The notes under the pieces are model-generated. The model worked only from the letters and a program-made list of their open reading frames with translations. It had not been told where the DNA came from and searched no databases. Of a stretch of 64,000 nt of DNA, positions 19,241-28,601 are shown piece after piece. Numbering within the stretch: position 1 is the stretch's first letter; the number at the start of each line of letters is the position of its first letter. Where the stretch lies: assembly GCF_002356315.1 (NCBI RefSeq), contig NZ_AP018164.1, positions 496,001-560,000 on the forward strand. Reading direction: 5' to 3'. Made by a program: the position numbers and the translations under genes. Origin of the DNA: Mycobacterium shigaense. Its GTDB lineage: Bacteria > Actinomycetota > Actinomycetes > Mycobacteriales > Mycobacteriaceae.

Positions 19241-20628
19241 TGCGGGCCGGCCTAGCCTGCCTGACCGCGACCCTGACGGCCACGGTCTGGGCCTGCCCGA
19301 CGGCGCTGGCGATCAACCAGCCTGCGGTCGACCCGGGGGCGCCGCCGCCGAGCGGCGCGCCGGGGCCCGTACAGCCGACGGAGGAGCGCGGCCCGTGCGG
19401 CACGTCGGGCGTCGTTTCCGGCAGCGACGCGGACGCCGTCACGCCCAGCCAGGCGATGCTGAATTTGCCTGCGGCATGGCAGTTTTCCCGCGGTGAGGGC
19501 CAGCTGGTGGCCGTCCTCGACACCGGCGTGCGACCGGGTCCGCGGCTGCCCAACGTCGAGCCCGGCGGCGATTTCGTCGAGACGACCGACGGCCTGACCG
19601 ATTGCGATGGGCACGGCACGTTGGTCGCCGGACTCGTGGCCGGCCAGCCGTCCGGAGCGGACGGCTTCGCGGGCGTGGCGCCGGCGGCCAGGGTGCTGTC
19701 GATCCGCACGACGTCCGCCAAGTTCTCGCCGCGCACTCCCGGCGGTGATCCGCTGCTGAGCAGGGCGACGCTGGACGTCACCGCGTTGGGCCGCGCGATC
19801 GTGCACGCCGCCGACCTCGGTGCGCGGGTCATCGATGTGTCGACGGTGATCTGCGTGCCCGCCGACCGGCCCGTCGACCAGGCGGCGCTGGGCGCTGCGG
19901 TCCGTTACGCGGCGGTGGACAAGGACGCGGTCGTCGTGGCGGCCGCCGGCAACACCGGGTCGACGGGATCGGCCGGCGAAGGCACGTCCTGCGAGTCCAA
20001 CCCCCTCACCGACCTGAGCCGCCCCGGCGACCCGCGGAACTGGGCGGGCGTCACCTCGATCTCCATCCCGTCGCAGTGGCAGCCCTACGTGCTGTCGGTG
20101 GCGGCGTTGACCCCGGACGGTCAGCCGTCGAAATTCAGCATGGCCGGACCGTGGGTGGGCGTCGCGGCGCCGGGCGAAAACATCGTCTCGGTGAGCAATC
20201 GGGACGGCGGCGGCCTGGCCAACGGGTTGCCCGACGAACATCAGCAGCTGGTCGCGCTGAACGGCACCAGCTATGCGGCGGGCTATGTGGCCGGGGTCGC
20301 GGCGCTGGTGCGCAGTAAGTATCCCGCGCTGAGCGCACCGGAGGTGATGCGTCGCATCACCGCGACCGCCCACAACGGTTCCCGTGCGCCCTCCGACGTT
20401 GTCGGCACCGGCAGCGTGGACCCGGTCGCGGCACTGACCTGGCAACTGCCCGCCGGCAGCGCCCCGGCCGCGCCGTCGGTGAAGCCGGTCGCGCTGCCGC
20501 CGGCGCCGGCGCCGGCGGACACCACACCGCGCACCGTCGCGTTCGCCGGCACCGCCGGCCTGGCTTTGGTTGTTGCGGTGATCGCCGCCGTCGCGGTGAT
20601 CACCCGGAGGAAGGAGTCCACCCAATGA
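19237..20628 (+). CDS. mycP3: Mycosin-3, membrane-anchored subtilisin-like protease
   Basis: A 463-residue subtilase. It has an N-terminal signal peptide (hydrophobic to about residue 25), a proline-rich pro-region, and the catalytic triad Asp95 (VAVLDTG), His126 (DGHGTLVAG) and Ser345 (NGTSYAAG). A proline/alanine linker and a C-terminal transmembrane anchor (about residues 433-457) with a basic end follow. Mycosins cap and stabilise the ESX membrane complex and are needed for secretion. Its ends overlap eccD3 and eccE3 by four bases each. Confidence 0.96.
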   Translation: MMRAGLACLTATLTATVWACPTALAINQPAVDPGAPPPSGAPGPVQPTEERGPCGTSGVVSGSDADAVTPSQAMLNLPAAWQFSRGEGQLVAVLDTGVRPGPRLPNVEPGGDFVETTDGLTDCDGHGTLVAGLVAGQPSGADGFAGVAPAARVLSIRTTSAKFSPRTPGGDPLLSRATLDVTALGRAIVHAADLGARVIDVSTVICVPADRPVDQAALGAAVRYAAVDKDAVVVAAAGNTGSTGSAGEGTSCESNPLTDLSRPGDPRNWAGVTSISIPSQWQPYVLSVAALTPDGQPSKFSMAGPWVGVAAPGENIVSVSNRDGGGLANGLPDEHQQLVALNGTSYAAGYVAGVAALVRSKYPALSAPEVMRRITATAHNGSRAPSDVVGTGSVDPVAALTWQLPAGSAPAAPSVKPVALPPAPAPADTTPRTVAFAGTAGLALVVAVIAAVAVITRRKESTQ

Positions 20629-21629
20629 GCCAGCTGCGCTCGATCCCGATCCCCAGCCCGGGCCGAATCACGTTGGCGGCGTTGGTCGTAGTGCCCGCGG
20701 TGCTGGCCTACCCGTGGCACTCCGCCCGCGACTACTGGCTGCTCGGCATCGCCGCTGCGGTCGTCGTCCTGTTGTTCGGCTGGTGGGGGGGACTGCACTT
20801 CACCACCATCCTGGGCCGCCGCCTGGCGATGACGGGCCGTCGCGGAAAGCCCATCCCGCCCGCGGAATCCGCGACGACGACCGTGCTGGTGCGCATCGGG
20901 CCGCCGGTCGACGAGCGCGAGGTGCTGCCGCTGCCGGTGATCGCCCAGTACCTGGACCGCTACGGCATTCGCGCCGACAAGATCCGAATCACCAGTCGCG
21001 ACAACGCCTCCGACACCTCGCGGCGTCAGACGTGGATCGGCATCACGATCGCGGCGGCCGATAACCTGGCGGCGCTGCAGGCCCGCTCGGCGCGGATCCC
21101 GTTGCACGAGACCGCGGAAGTCGCGGCGCGCCGCCTCGCCGATCACCTACGCGAGATCGGTTGGGAAGCCAACACCGTCGCGGCCGACGACGTGCCGCGG
21201 CTGGTCACCCCGAACGCCCGCGAGACGTGGTCCTCGGTGCAGCGCGGCGCATCGGATCACGTGGTGGCATACCAGGTCGTCGTCGACGATGCCCTCGCCG
21301 AGACGCTGGACGAGATCCGGTCGTATCCGGCGCGCGAGACGTGCACGGCGCTGGAGATCGCGGGCGGCGGCTCGGGTCGCCCCCGTACCATCGCGGCCGC
21401 GTGCGCGTTTCTCACCGAGGCCGTTCCCGAGACGGGGACACCGCTGCCCGGCCTGATCGCACAACGCGGCAATCAGCTGCCGGCATTGATCGCCTTGGAT
21501 CTGTTGTCCACGCGACGGCTCGACGGGCACACGGCGGCGGCCGACGGTGTGCTGGCCGGCTTGGATTGGCCCACTCCCGAGGCTGGGGCGCACCGGGCTT
21601 CGGAAAGCGCGCACGCTAGCCGAACATGA
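20625..21629 (+). CDS. eccE3: EccE3, ESX-3 core membrane component
   Basis: A 334-residue EccE protein. Two transmembrane segments near the N-terminus (about residues 14-30 and 38-56) precede a cytosolic domain. EccE sits at the edge of the ESX membrane complex. The ATG at 20625 overlaps the mycP3 stop and follows GGAGGAAGGAG. It is the last gene of the operon and overlaps the convergent hydrolase by 14 bases. Confidence 0.94.
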   Translation: MSQLRSIPIPSPGRITLAALVVVPAVLAYPWHSARDYWLLGIAAAVVVLLFGWWGGLHFTTILGRRLAMTGRRGKPIPPAESATTTVLVRIGPPVDEREVLPLPVIAQYLDRYGIRADKIRITSRDNASDTSRRQTWIGITIAAADNLAALQARSARIPLHETAEVAARRLADHLREIGWEANTVAADDVPRLVTPNARETWSSVQRGASDHVVAYQVVVDDALAETLDEIRSYPARETCTALEIAGGGSGRPRTIAAACAFLTEAVPETGTPLPGLIAQRGNQLPALIALDLLSTRRLDGHTAAADGVLAGLDWPTPEAGAHRASESAHASRT

Positions 21630-22812
21630 CCTCGTGTAGGAAGCCGGTCATCCGGCGCAGGTAGTCCAGCTGGCTCACGTGCAGCACGTGATTGCCGGGA
21701 AACCAGTGCAGCGCGCAGCGATCCCAGTGGTTCCACAGCAGGACGGCCTGTTCCGGTGGGGCCATCCGGTCGCCCAGTCCGGTGATGATCATCCGGCGAT
21801 CCCGGGGCAGCCGCGGCCGGTAGTTCAGCGGGCCGTGGTAGGCCAGGCCCGCGTCCAGCTCCGCGCGGTTGATGTCGTACAGGTGGAACCCCAGCTGGAC
21901 GAGTTTGTTGGCCGGGAACCATTGGTCGAACATCGTCGCGGGGGTGACGACCGGGCAGTTGGGGATGACGGCCTCGAGCCGATCGTCCACCGATGCCACC
22001 AGCGCACTGGTGTAGCCGCCCAGCGAGATTCCGGTCAGCGCGATGCGCTGCACACCGGTGTGCCGCAAATAGTCGATGACTGAACGGAAGTCGTGTACGG
22101 CCTGCGCCATTGACTCGGCGAACCCGCTGAGCCCACCGGCGAAAAAGCCGAAGCCACTGAACGGGGACAGTTTTTCGGCTCGTTGACCGTGAAACGGCAG
22201 GGTGAACATCAGCACGTCGTAGCCCGCCCGGTAATACCACGGCATCGAGAAGAACCGGCCGTTGGCCAGATACGACGACCCCATGAAGCCGTGGATGACG
22301 CACAGTGTGGGGCGGGGCCCGTCGTCGTGGCGCCAATGTTGGGCGCGCACAACATTGTTCGACTTCCACCCGGCCCAGCGCTTCCGCAGCGCCGGATTGA
22401 TGGCCGTGAAGCTGCTGTCGAAGGAGATGTTGTCGACCGTGCCGCGCGCGAGCCAGGCCGCGAGCCGGCCCGCGGGCCGGGACGAAACTCGGGGCGGTTC
22501 GATGGGCGGCGGAAACGACTTCTCCGAGTCTCGTGCGGCCGCGAGTTCGGCGTAGAAGTTCAGGTTGCCGCGCTCGTCTCGGGATTGACGCAGCGACGTC
22601 GCGGCGACGAGTGGCGTCACCGTGGTGGCCAGCAGCGAGGCGACCCAGGTACGTAGCGCGAGATCGCCGAGCGCAGATGCCCCGACGACGAGTCGGGTAC
22701 TCGGGGTCAGCGCCGACAGCGGTGGTAGTGTGTCGGCGCCGGGGGGTAGATCGGCACCGGGGACATCGGGAAGCCCCGGGGGCGAATCGATCGGATCCGA
22801 GTCGGACGCCAC
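21616..22812 (-). CDS. Alpha/beta hydrolase fold protein (Rv0293c-like)
   Basis: A 398-residue protein. An N-terminal proline-rich and hydrophobic region precedes an alpha/beta hydrolase domain with HGFMGSS (oxyanion region, near residue 174), nucleophile elbow GISLGG (near residue 251) and a late His in WFPGNHVLHV. The start is GTG at 22812, by fit of the frame. It is conserved beside ESX-3 in M. tuberculosis as Rv0293c, but convergent to the operon. The substrate is unknown. Confidence 0.85.
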   Translation of the reverse strand: MASDSDPIDSPPGLPDVPGADLPPGADTLPPLSALTPSTRLVVGASALGDLALRTWVASLLATTVTPLVAATSLRQSRDERGNLNFYAELAAARDSEKSFPPPIEPPRVSSRPAGRLAAWLARGTVDNISFDSSFTAINPALRKRWAGWKSNNVVRAQHWRHDDGPRPTLCVIHGFMGSSYLANGRFFSMPWYYRAGYDVLMFTLPFHGQRAEKLSPFSGFGFFAGGLSGFAESMAQAVHDFRSVIDYLRHTGVQRIALTGISLGGYTSALVASVDDRLEAVIPNCPVVTPATMFDQWFPANKLVQLGFHLYDINRAELDAGLAYHGPLNYRPRLPRDRRMIITGLGDRMAPPEQAVLLWNHWDRCALHWFPGNHVLHVSQLDYLRRMTGFLHEVMFG

Positions 22813-22921
22813 AAACTTTGATGTTATCGGTTCGCGGCGGATCCCCGCCCCAACCGGGCCCGTGTGCGCCGTACCGTAATACGGTTGCTATCCGCCGAGG
22901 TTGCTGAGCAGGAGGACCGAC

Positions 22922-23707
22922 ATGTGGGATCCCGACGTCTACCTGGCGTTTGCGGACCAGCGCAGCCGCGCGTTCTACGACTTGCTGTCGCGGGTCGGGG
23001 CCGAGCGACCGCGTCGGGTGGCTGACCTGGGTTGCGGGCCCGGCAACCTGACCAAGTACCTGGAGAAGCGGTGGCCCGGCGCGGTCATCGAGGCATTGGA
23101 CACCTCTCCGGAGATGGTCGCCGCAGCCCGGGAACGCGGCATCGACGCCACCGTCGGCGATCTGCGCGACTGGACACCCAAGCCCGACACCGACGTGGTC
23201 GTCAGCAACGCGGCGTTGCATTGGGTGCCCGAACACGCCGACCTGTTGCTGCGCTGGGTCGCAAAGCTGGCGCCGGGATCCTGGGCTGCCGTGCAGATTC
23301 CGGGCAATTTCGAGACACCGTCACATGCCGCGGTGCGGGCGGTGGCCCGCCGTGAACACTACGCAAAGACTTTGAAAGACATACCGTTTCGGGTAGGCGC
23401 CGTGGTCCAGCCGCCGACGGACTACGCCAACATCTTGCTGGACGCCGGATGCCGCGTCGACGCCTGGGAAACGACGTATCTGCACCAGCTCACCGGGGAA
23501 CACCCGGTGCTGGAATGGATCACCGGCACCGTGCTCGTCCCGGTGCGGGAGCGACTCGACGACGCGGGATGGGCGGAGTTCCGTCAGGAGCTGATCCCGT
23601 TGCTCGACGACGCCTACCCCGCCCGCGCCGACGGCACGACGATCTTCCCGTTCCGGCGGGTGTTCATCGTCGCCCAGGTCGGCGGCTCGAGCCGCTCGCC
23701 TCGGTAG
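22922..23707 (+). CDS. tam: Trans-aconitate 2-methyltransferase
   Basis: A 261-residue SAM-dependent methyltransferase, identical in length to Rv0294. It begins [22 protein letters not shown], followed by the glycine-rich motif [13 protein letters not shown] (about residues 33-44). The family methylates trans-aconitate, which detoxifies this aconitase inhibitor in the cytosol. The ATG at 22922 follows AGGAGGA; an in-frame upstream TTG at 22901 is less likely. It is divergent from the hydrolase and ends 13 bases from the convergent sulfatase. Confidence 0.92.
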   Translation: MWDPDVYLAFADQRSRAFYDLLSRVGAERPRRVADLGCGPGNLTKYLEKRWPGAVIEALDTSPEMVAAARERGIDATVGDLRDWTPKPDTDVVVSNAALHWVPEHADLLLRWVAKLAPGSWAAVQIPGNFETPSHAAVRAVARREHYAKTLKDIPFRVGAVVQPPTDYANILLDAGCRVDAWETTYLHQLTGEHPVLEWITGTVLVPVRERLDDAGWAEFRQELIPLLDDAYPARADGTTIFPFRRVFIVAQVGGSSRSPR

Positions 23708-23719
23708 CCCGGGCGGCGT

Positions 23720-25084
23720 TCACTCCTCGATACCGCGGTCGACGGCGATGGCCGACCGGCTGCTGGGCGCGTTGAGGTGGATCTGCACATACGTTTCGGT
23801 GTAGCGCAGCGCGATGCGGCTGCCCGCGAAGTCCGAAGGGATGACATCGCCCGTCCGCTGGCGCCAATCATGCAGGCGCACAGCAAGATCGGCTGCGATG
23901 GCCTCCGCACCCGGATCGCCGTCGGCGAGCAGATTAAGGGTCTCGGTGGGATCGGTTCGAAGATCGTAGAGTTCGCGCGCCGGCCGCGGCGACGTGACGA
24001 ACGGTGCGACCGCCTGACCCGAGGGGCTCTCCTGGATGTCCCACGGCAGGTCCAGCAGCGGCCGGGGCACGTAGTTCTCGATGTAGCTGTATTCCTTGGT
24101 GCGGATGGCGCGAATCGGGTCGAACGAGTCGTGATAGGTCTTCATGCTGTAGACCTGCTCGCGCACCGGGTCGGCCGGGGTATCGGGTGCGTGCAGGGCG
24201 TGCGCGTGGGAGACGCCCTCGACGTCGGCGGGCACGTCGAGGCCCAGCAATTCCAGCAACGTCGGCACCAGATCGACGCCGCTGAACAACTCGTCGTAGA
24301 CGCCGGATGCGATGTCTCGGCGGCCGGCGGGCGGCCGGATCAGCAGGGCGACGCCGGTTCCCGCGTCATACAGCGTGGATTTCGCGCGAGGCAGGGCCGG
24401 ACCGTGGTCGGTGAAGAACACCACCCAGGTGTTGGCGTCCAGCCCGGTTTCGGCCAGCGTGTCCAGGATCCGGCCGACCGCCGCGTCGGCGGTGCTGATG
24501 GCCCCGTAGAAGCCGGCGAGGTCGCCGCGCACCTCGGGGGTGTCGGGCAGGTAGTCGGGCGGCTCGACGGTCGCGCTGTTGGCCGGTTCGTAGCGCTCCT
24601 GCGGGTAAGGCCGGTGCGTCTCGAAGAACCCCGCCGTCAACAGGAATGGTTGCCCGGCGCGGCACGGCACGTCGCCGTGCAGCCAATCGATCACCTTCTC
24701 CACCACGTACTCGCAGTAGGAGTTGGACACGTCGAACTCGTCGAAGCCCAGCCGTTTGGGGTATGACGATTCGTGTTGCATCCCGAAAAGCGCCGAATAC
24801 CAACCCGATTGCGAAAGTATCTGCGGCAGCGTCTGGACATCGGCGCGATACTCCCACCCGTGGTGAGCCAGCCCGACCAGCCCGTTGCTCTGGGGGTAGC
24901 GACCGGTGAAAAACGATCCCCGCGACGGCGAGCACAACGGTGCGCAGGCATGGGCTCGGGTGAACAGGATGCTGTCGGCGGCAAGCGCGTCGAGCCGGGG
25001 GCTGGACACGTCTTGGTGACCGTAGGCGCCGAGGTAGCGCCCCAGATCGTGCCAATGCACGAGCAGCACGTTGTCGCCCGCCAT
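23720..25084 (-). CDS. Sulfatase (alkaline-phosphatase superfamily, Rv0296c-like)
   Basis: A 454-residue type I sulfatase. It starts MAGDNVLLVHWHDLGRYLGAYG and has the formylglycine motif C-S-P-S-R at residues 51-55. Further metal-site landmarks are DHGPALPRAKSTLYDAG and the N-terminal Asp. It hydrolyses sulfate esters, substrate unknown. The ATG at 25084 follows GAGGAGGTGACGCGG; the open frame runs 58 codons further upstream without similarity. In M. tuberculosis a sulfotransferase (Rv0295c) lies between tam and this gene; here only 12 bases separate them. Confidence 0.93.
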   Translation of the reverse strand: MAGDNVLLVHWHDLGRYLGAYGHQDVSSPRLDALAADSILFTRAHACAPLCSPSRGSFFTGRYPQSNGLVGLAHHGWEYRADVQTLPQILSQSGWYSALFGMQHESSYPKRLGFDEFDVSNSYCEYVVEKVIDWLHGDVPCRAGQPFLLTAGFFETHRPYPQERYEPANSATVEPPDYLPDTPEVRGDLAGFYGAISTADAAVGRILDTLAETGLDANTWVVFFTDHGPALPRAKSTLYDAGTGVALLIRPPAGRRDIASGVYDELFSGVDLVPTLLELLGLDVPADVEGVSHAHALHAPDTPADPVREQVYSMKTYHDSFDPIRAIRTKEYSYIENYVPRPLLDLPWDIQESPSGQAVAPFVTSPRPARELYDLRTDPTETLNLLADGDPGAEAIAADLAVRLHDWRQRTGDVIPSDFAGSRIALRYTETYVQIHLNAPSSRSAIAVDRGIEE

Positions 25085-25207
25085 CCGCGTCACCTCCTCA
25101 CCATGCCTTGCGACCGGCGACGATACCGCAGTCACTTGCGATGATTCTGAGTGTGCCGACCAGTCAGACCACGCAGATGGCATTTTGCTCTCGGTGAAGG
25201 GAACCCG

Positions 25208-26086
25208 ATGCGGACGCTGCTGAGCGGCCTGGGATTGCTGGAATCGCCGCGCTGGCATGACGGCCGGCTATGGGTGGCCGACTGGACGGCCGGCTCGATC
25301 GGCCGCATCGACGGCGCGGGCCGGGTCCGCACCGTGGTCGAACACAAGTCGTTGCCACTGTGTTTCGATTTCCTGCCGGACGTGCCCGGCGGCGAGGCGC
25401 TGGTGCTGGCGTCGAGCGCGCAGCGGGCGTTGCTGCGACTGTCGGCGGACGGCACCCTGACGCGGTATGCCGAGCTGGCGTCGTTGTCCCCCCACGGCCC
25501 CAACGACATCGTGATCGACGGCCGCGGCAACGCCTACGTCAACAACGTCAACTTCGACTTCGCGGCGGGTCCGCCGGCCGGGGACATCGCCCCCGGGTTC
25601 GTCGCCCTAGTGCGCGCCGGGACCGCCCGCATCGTCGCCGCGGACCTGTCGTTCCCCAACGGCATGGCGGTGACTCCCGACAACGCCACCCTCATCGTGG
25701 CGGAGTCGTACCGCCACCGGCTGACGGCCTTCGACATCGCCCCCGACGGCTCGCTGTCGAATCGCCGAGTGTGGGCGGAGTTGGGCGCACACTCACCCGA
25801 CGGCATCTGCCTGGATCGCGACGGCGCCGTCTGGTACGCCGACGTCGGCGACCGGTGCTGCGTCCGGGTACGCGAGGGTGGCGAGGTGGCCGACCGGATC
25901 CGGCTCGATCGCGGCGCATTCGCCTGCATGCTCGGCGGCGACGACCGCGCCACGCTGTTCGTGGTCGCCGCGCACTGGCCCGGCCCGCAGCGCCTGCTGC
26001 GTCACACCGACTGGGACGGCACCGTGCTGGCGGTTCCGGTCTCCGTACCCGGCGCGGGCTGGCCGGGCCGGGTATCGGCCGGCTGA
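25208..26086 (+). CDS. SMP-30/gluconolactonase/LRE family protein
   Basis: A 292-residue six-bladed beta-propeller of the SMP-30/gluconolactonase family. Landmarks are LLESPRWHDGRLWVADW (first metal Glu region), GPNDIVIDGRGNAYVNN and FPNGMAVTPDN (metal-binding Asn) and HSPDGICLDRDGAVWYADV (metal Asp). It probably hydrolyses a lactone with a divalent cation. The ATG at 25208 follows GAAGGGAA; upstream in-frame starts lack a site. It is divergent from the sulfatase, and its 3' end overlaps the convergent BluB-like gene by 85 bases. Confidence 0.9.
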   Translation: MRTLLSGLGLLESPRWHDGRLWVADWTAGSIGRIDGAGRVRTVVEHKSLPLCFDFLPDVPGGEALVLASSAQRALLRLSADGTLTRYAELASLSPHGPNDIVIDGRGNAYVNNVNFDFAAGPPAGDIAPGFVALVRAGTARIVAADLSFPNGMAVTPDNATLIVAESYRHRLTAFDIAPDGSLSNRRVWAELGAHSPDGICLDRDGAVWYADVGDRCCVRVREGGEVADRIRLDRGAFACMLGGDDRATLFVVAAHWPGPQRLLRHTDWDGTVLAVPVSVPGAGWPGRVSAG

Positions 26087-26772
26087 CCCCATTGGTTATC
26101 GGAGACGAACTCCGAGAGCGGCCGCGCGTGGGTCCACCCGTCGAGCTCGAGGGCCGGCCGGTCCGGGAACTCGGGCACCGGGCCCACGCACAGGATGGCC
26201 ACCGGCTCGGCATCGGCGGGCATTCCCAGCAGCCGGGCCAACGGTTGCGGGTCGAACAGCGACACCCAGCCGACGCCGAGGCCCTCGGCCCGGGCCGCCA
26301 GCCACAGGTTCTGGATCGCGCAGGACACCGACGCGAGGTCCATCTGTGGCAGCGTGCGCCGGCCGAAGACGTGCATGTCGCGCTTGTCGGCCAGCGCCAC
26401 CACCAGCAACTCGGCGCATTCCAGAATGCCCTCGACCTTCAGCCGCAGAAACTCCGCGCCGCGCGGTCCCAGCGCCGCCGCGGTACGCGGCCGCTCCTCG
26501 TCGACCAGGGCGTGGATGCGCTTGCGCAGCGCCTCATCGGTGACCCGGATGAAACGCCACGGCTGCATCAGGCCGACGCTGGGCGCGGCGTGCGCGGCCT
26601 GCAGCAGCCGGGCCAGGACGTCCTCGGGCACTGTGCTGCCGGGCACAAAGCGGCGCATGTCGCGCCGTTCGGCGATCACCCGGTAGATGGCTCGGCGTTC
26701 CTGGGCGCTGAACGCATACCCGTTGACAGCGCCATCGGAGAAATCGGGGAAGTCGCCAGGCGAGAATGGCAT
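26002..26772 (-). CDS. bluB: 5,6-dimethylbenzimidazole synthase, BluB family
   Basis: A protein of about 256 residues with the nitroreductase-fold BluB pattern: RRAIYRVIAERRDMRRF (FMN-binding arginines), APSVGLMQPWRFIRV, and EGLGVGWVSLF. BluB cleaves reduced FMN with oxygen to make the lower ligand of vitamin B12. The counterpart is Rv0306. The start is uncertain: ATG 26772 (MPFSPGDFPDF) is used, with a longer in-frame start at 26814 and a shorter GTG at about 26724 possible. A hydrophilic tail of some 30 residues is antisense to the SMP-30 gene. No cobalamin riboswitch is visible upstream. Confidence 0.85.
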   Translation of the reverse strand: MPFSPGDFPDFSDGAVNGYAFSAQERRAIYRVIAERRDMRRFVPGSTVPEDVLARLLQAAHAAPSVGLMQPWRFIRVTDEALRKRIHALVDEERPRTAAALGPRGAEFLRLKVEGILECAELLVVALADKRDMHVFGRRTLPQMDLASVSCAIQNLWLAARAEGLGVGWVSLFDPQPLARLLGMPADAEPVAILCVGPVPEFPDRPALELDGWTHARPLSEFVSDNQWGQPADTRPGQPAPGTETGTASTVPSQSV

Positions 26773-26828
26773 TAGCGTGAATGTACCAACGAGACGGTCC
26801 CGCAACACCAGCACAAGGGAATGTCGAA

Positions 26829-27110
26829 GTGAAGTATTCGGAAGTTCTCGCGCAACTGCCCGCCGACCGGTCCGTCCGCGGGTACGGCGAGCCGTACCAG
26901 ACGCCCGACGGGGCCACCGTGATCCTGGTGACCAAGCCCAGCGGCGTGTTCGTCATCCGCGACGGCGTGGCCTCCTGGGTGCCCGCCATCGACGCGAACA
27001 GGGTCGCGTTGATCGGCGTGATCACCGGACTGCTGGCGGCCGTGATCGGCAGCCTCGCGGTGCTGCGGCAGCCGCCGTGGCCGCGGATGACGGTCACGGA
27101 ATACCGGTAA
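26829..27110 (+). CDS. Small membrane protein, GerW/YtfJ-like
   Basis: A 93-residue protein. The middle (GYGEPYQTPDGATVILVTK) and FVIRDGVASWVPAIDANR resemble the conserved core of the GerW/YtfJ family (GEP, DG-TVI, VI-DG--W-PA-D). One transmembrane helix follows at about residues 58-78. The glycine-rich middle of typical GerW proteins is absent, so it is a short form. GTG at 26829 after AAGGGAA is the best start. It sits 44 bases before the hydrolase at 27155 and may be co-transcribed. The family assignment is from motif resemblance only. Confidence 0.65.
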   Translation: MKYSEVLAQLPADRSVRGYGEPYQTPDGATVILVTKPSGVFVIRDGVASWVPAIDANRVALIGVITGLLAAVIGSLAVLRQPPWPRMTVTEYR

Positions 27111-27154
27111 CGCCGCTCGCGCGCCCGCCGCACCGCGTCAGGCAGGATCAGGAC

Positions 27155-28051
27155 GTGTTTTCCCGTTCTCACCTGACGCCGGCCGAACCGTCCTGGTTCA
27201 CCGCCGCGCTTGCCCAGAAGCCGGACCATCTTGACGTCGACGTCGGCGGTTGCCGGGTGCACGTGCGCGCCTGGGGCGCACCCAATCAACCGCCTGTGGT
27301 GTTCGTCCACGGCGGCGGCGCGCACTCGGGCTGGTGGGACCACATCGCGCCGTTCTTCTCCCGCACCCACCGTGTGGTCGCCCCCGATCTGTCGGGGCAC
27401 GGCGACAGCGGCACCCGTGCCCGCTATGACCTGCAGACCTGGGCGAGGGAAGTCATGGAGGTGTTGCCGGCCGCGGGGGCCTCGGGCCGGCCCACCATCG
27501 TCGGCCACAGCATGGGCGGCTGGGTGGCCGCGACTGCGGCCACCCGCTACGGCGACGACATCAACAGCGTCGTGGTGGTCGACTCGCCGTTGCGCGACCG
27601 CGCGCCCGAAGCGGCACGACTGCGCAACCCCAAACCCAGCGACTACGGGTCACGCGACGAAATCCTGTCTCACTTCACCCCGGTGCCTCGGCAGGAGCTG
27701 GTTCTGCCCTACATCGGGGCGCACATCGCGTCGGAGTCGATACGCAAAGTGGGCAAAAGGTGGACGTGGAAATTCGACCGGGCGATTTTCCGGGGTGAGT
27801 TCCTCGAGGCAAGTCCCGCCGACGACGAGTCGATGGAGGCGATGATTGCCAAAATGCGTTGCCGAATAGGCTATCTGAGCTGCGAGGCCGGTTTGGTATC
27901 CGCGACGATGGCCGCGCGGTTGCGCTCGATCTTCCAGCTCAGGGGCCCGTTCGTGGAGCTGGCCGAAGCGGGCCACCATCCCATGCTCGACCAACCTCTT
28001 CCGCTCGTCGCGACGTTGCGGACCCTGCTTGAATTCTGGTCGATCACCTAG
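27155..28051 (+). CDS. Alpha/beta hydrolase
   Basis: A 298-residue hydrolase with VFVHGGGAHSGWWDHI (oxyanion hole), the nucleophile elbow GHSMGG, and a catalytic His in EAGHHPMLDQP near residue 275. The acid is probably Asp in the strand between. No signal peptide. GTG 27155 follows CAGGATCAGGAC; the frame is open far upstream through unrelated sequence. The substrate is unknown. Confidence 0.87.
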   Translation: MFSRSHLTPAEPSWFTAALAQKPDHLDVDVGGCRVHVRAWGAPNQPPVVFVHGGGAHSGWWDHIAPFFSRTHRVVAPDLSGHGDSGTRARYDLQTWAREVMEVLPAAGASGRPTIVGHSMGGWVAATAATRYGDDINSVVVVDSPLRDRAPEAARLRNPKPSDYGSRDEILSHFTPVPRQELVLPYIGAHIASESIRKVGKRWTWKFDRAIFRGEFLEASPADDESMEAMIAKMRCRIGYLSCEAGLVSATMAARLRSIFQLRGPFVELAEAGHHPMLDQPLPLVATLRTLLEFWSIT

Positions 28052-28060
28052 CCGGGGCGA

Positions 28061-28543
28061 TCACGGGCTGTAAGTGACCCCGACCGCCCGGTAGATGTAC
28101 TCCGGCGGCATGTCGAAGGCCAGCTCCCGCAGCGGCAACCCGGCGAGCACGTCGGCCGGGATCGTCGTCTTGTAGTGCAGCGAGAGGTCGCCGCTGAACT
28201 TCGGGTCCACCCGGGCGACGTCGAGGTCGACGCGCAGGCCGGTCGACGAGATCTCGGCCGTCGCCGCCCCCGCCTGCGCGGCGTCCCAGCGCACGTCGAC
28301 CGTCGGGCCGGCGAGCCGGGGCAGCTGCGAGATCGTGGCCAGCACCCGCTGCGAGGTGAAGGCCAACGAACCGGTGTAGCTGGCGACGCTGTGCGGCAGC
28401 CGCACACCGGGAATGGCGCCGCTGAAGCGCCGGGTCACCGCCACGTAGTCGGCGAGGTAGACAAGGCCCTCCGCCTCGAGCTGAGCGTGCAGGTCGTCGG
28501 GCAGCTTGCCGATGCCGAACAACCTTCGGACGAAGACGGGCAT
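28061..28543 (-). CDS. Conserved protein, Rv0307c-like
   Basis: A 160-residue protein, the same length as Rv0307c and in the same place. It starts MPVFVRRLFGIGKLPDDL. It has no signal peptide or clear membrane segment and is rich in beta-strand-like stretches (LAFTSQRVLATISQLPRL, GLRVDLDVARVDPKFSGDLSLHY). I know no function. It ends ten bases from the convergent hydrolase and is divergent from the PAP2 gene. Confidence 0.82.
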   Translation of the reverse strand: MPVFVRRLFGIGKLPDDLHAQLEAEGLVYLADYVAVTRRFSGAIPGVRLPHSVASYTGSLAFTSQRVLATISQLPRLAGPTVDVRWDAAQAGAATAEISSTGLRVDLDVARVDPKFSGDLSLHYKTTIPADVLAGLPLRELAFDMPPEYIYRAVGVTYSP

Positions 28544-28601
28544 GACGCCAGTATGACTCCGAACGCCGCGGCCGCCGGCCGGTGCTGGTATCGGTGTAGG
28601 C

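Noticed and set aside
21473..23236. A 587-residue minus-strand open frame over the hydrolase gene
   Set aside because: The overlapping frame 21616-22812 carries the hydrolase motifs; this one has only arginine/proline-rich low-complexity sequence.
26600..26830. Cobalamin riboswitch upstream of the BluB-like gene
   Set aside because: No B12-box-like sequence or long structured leader; the divergent gap is only 56 bases.
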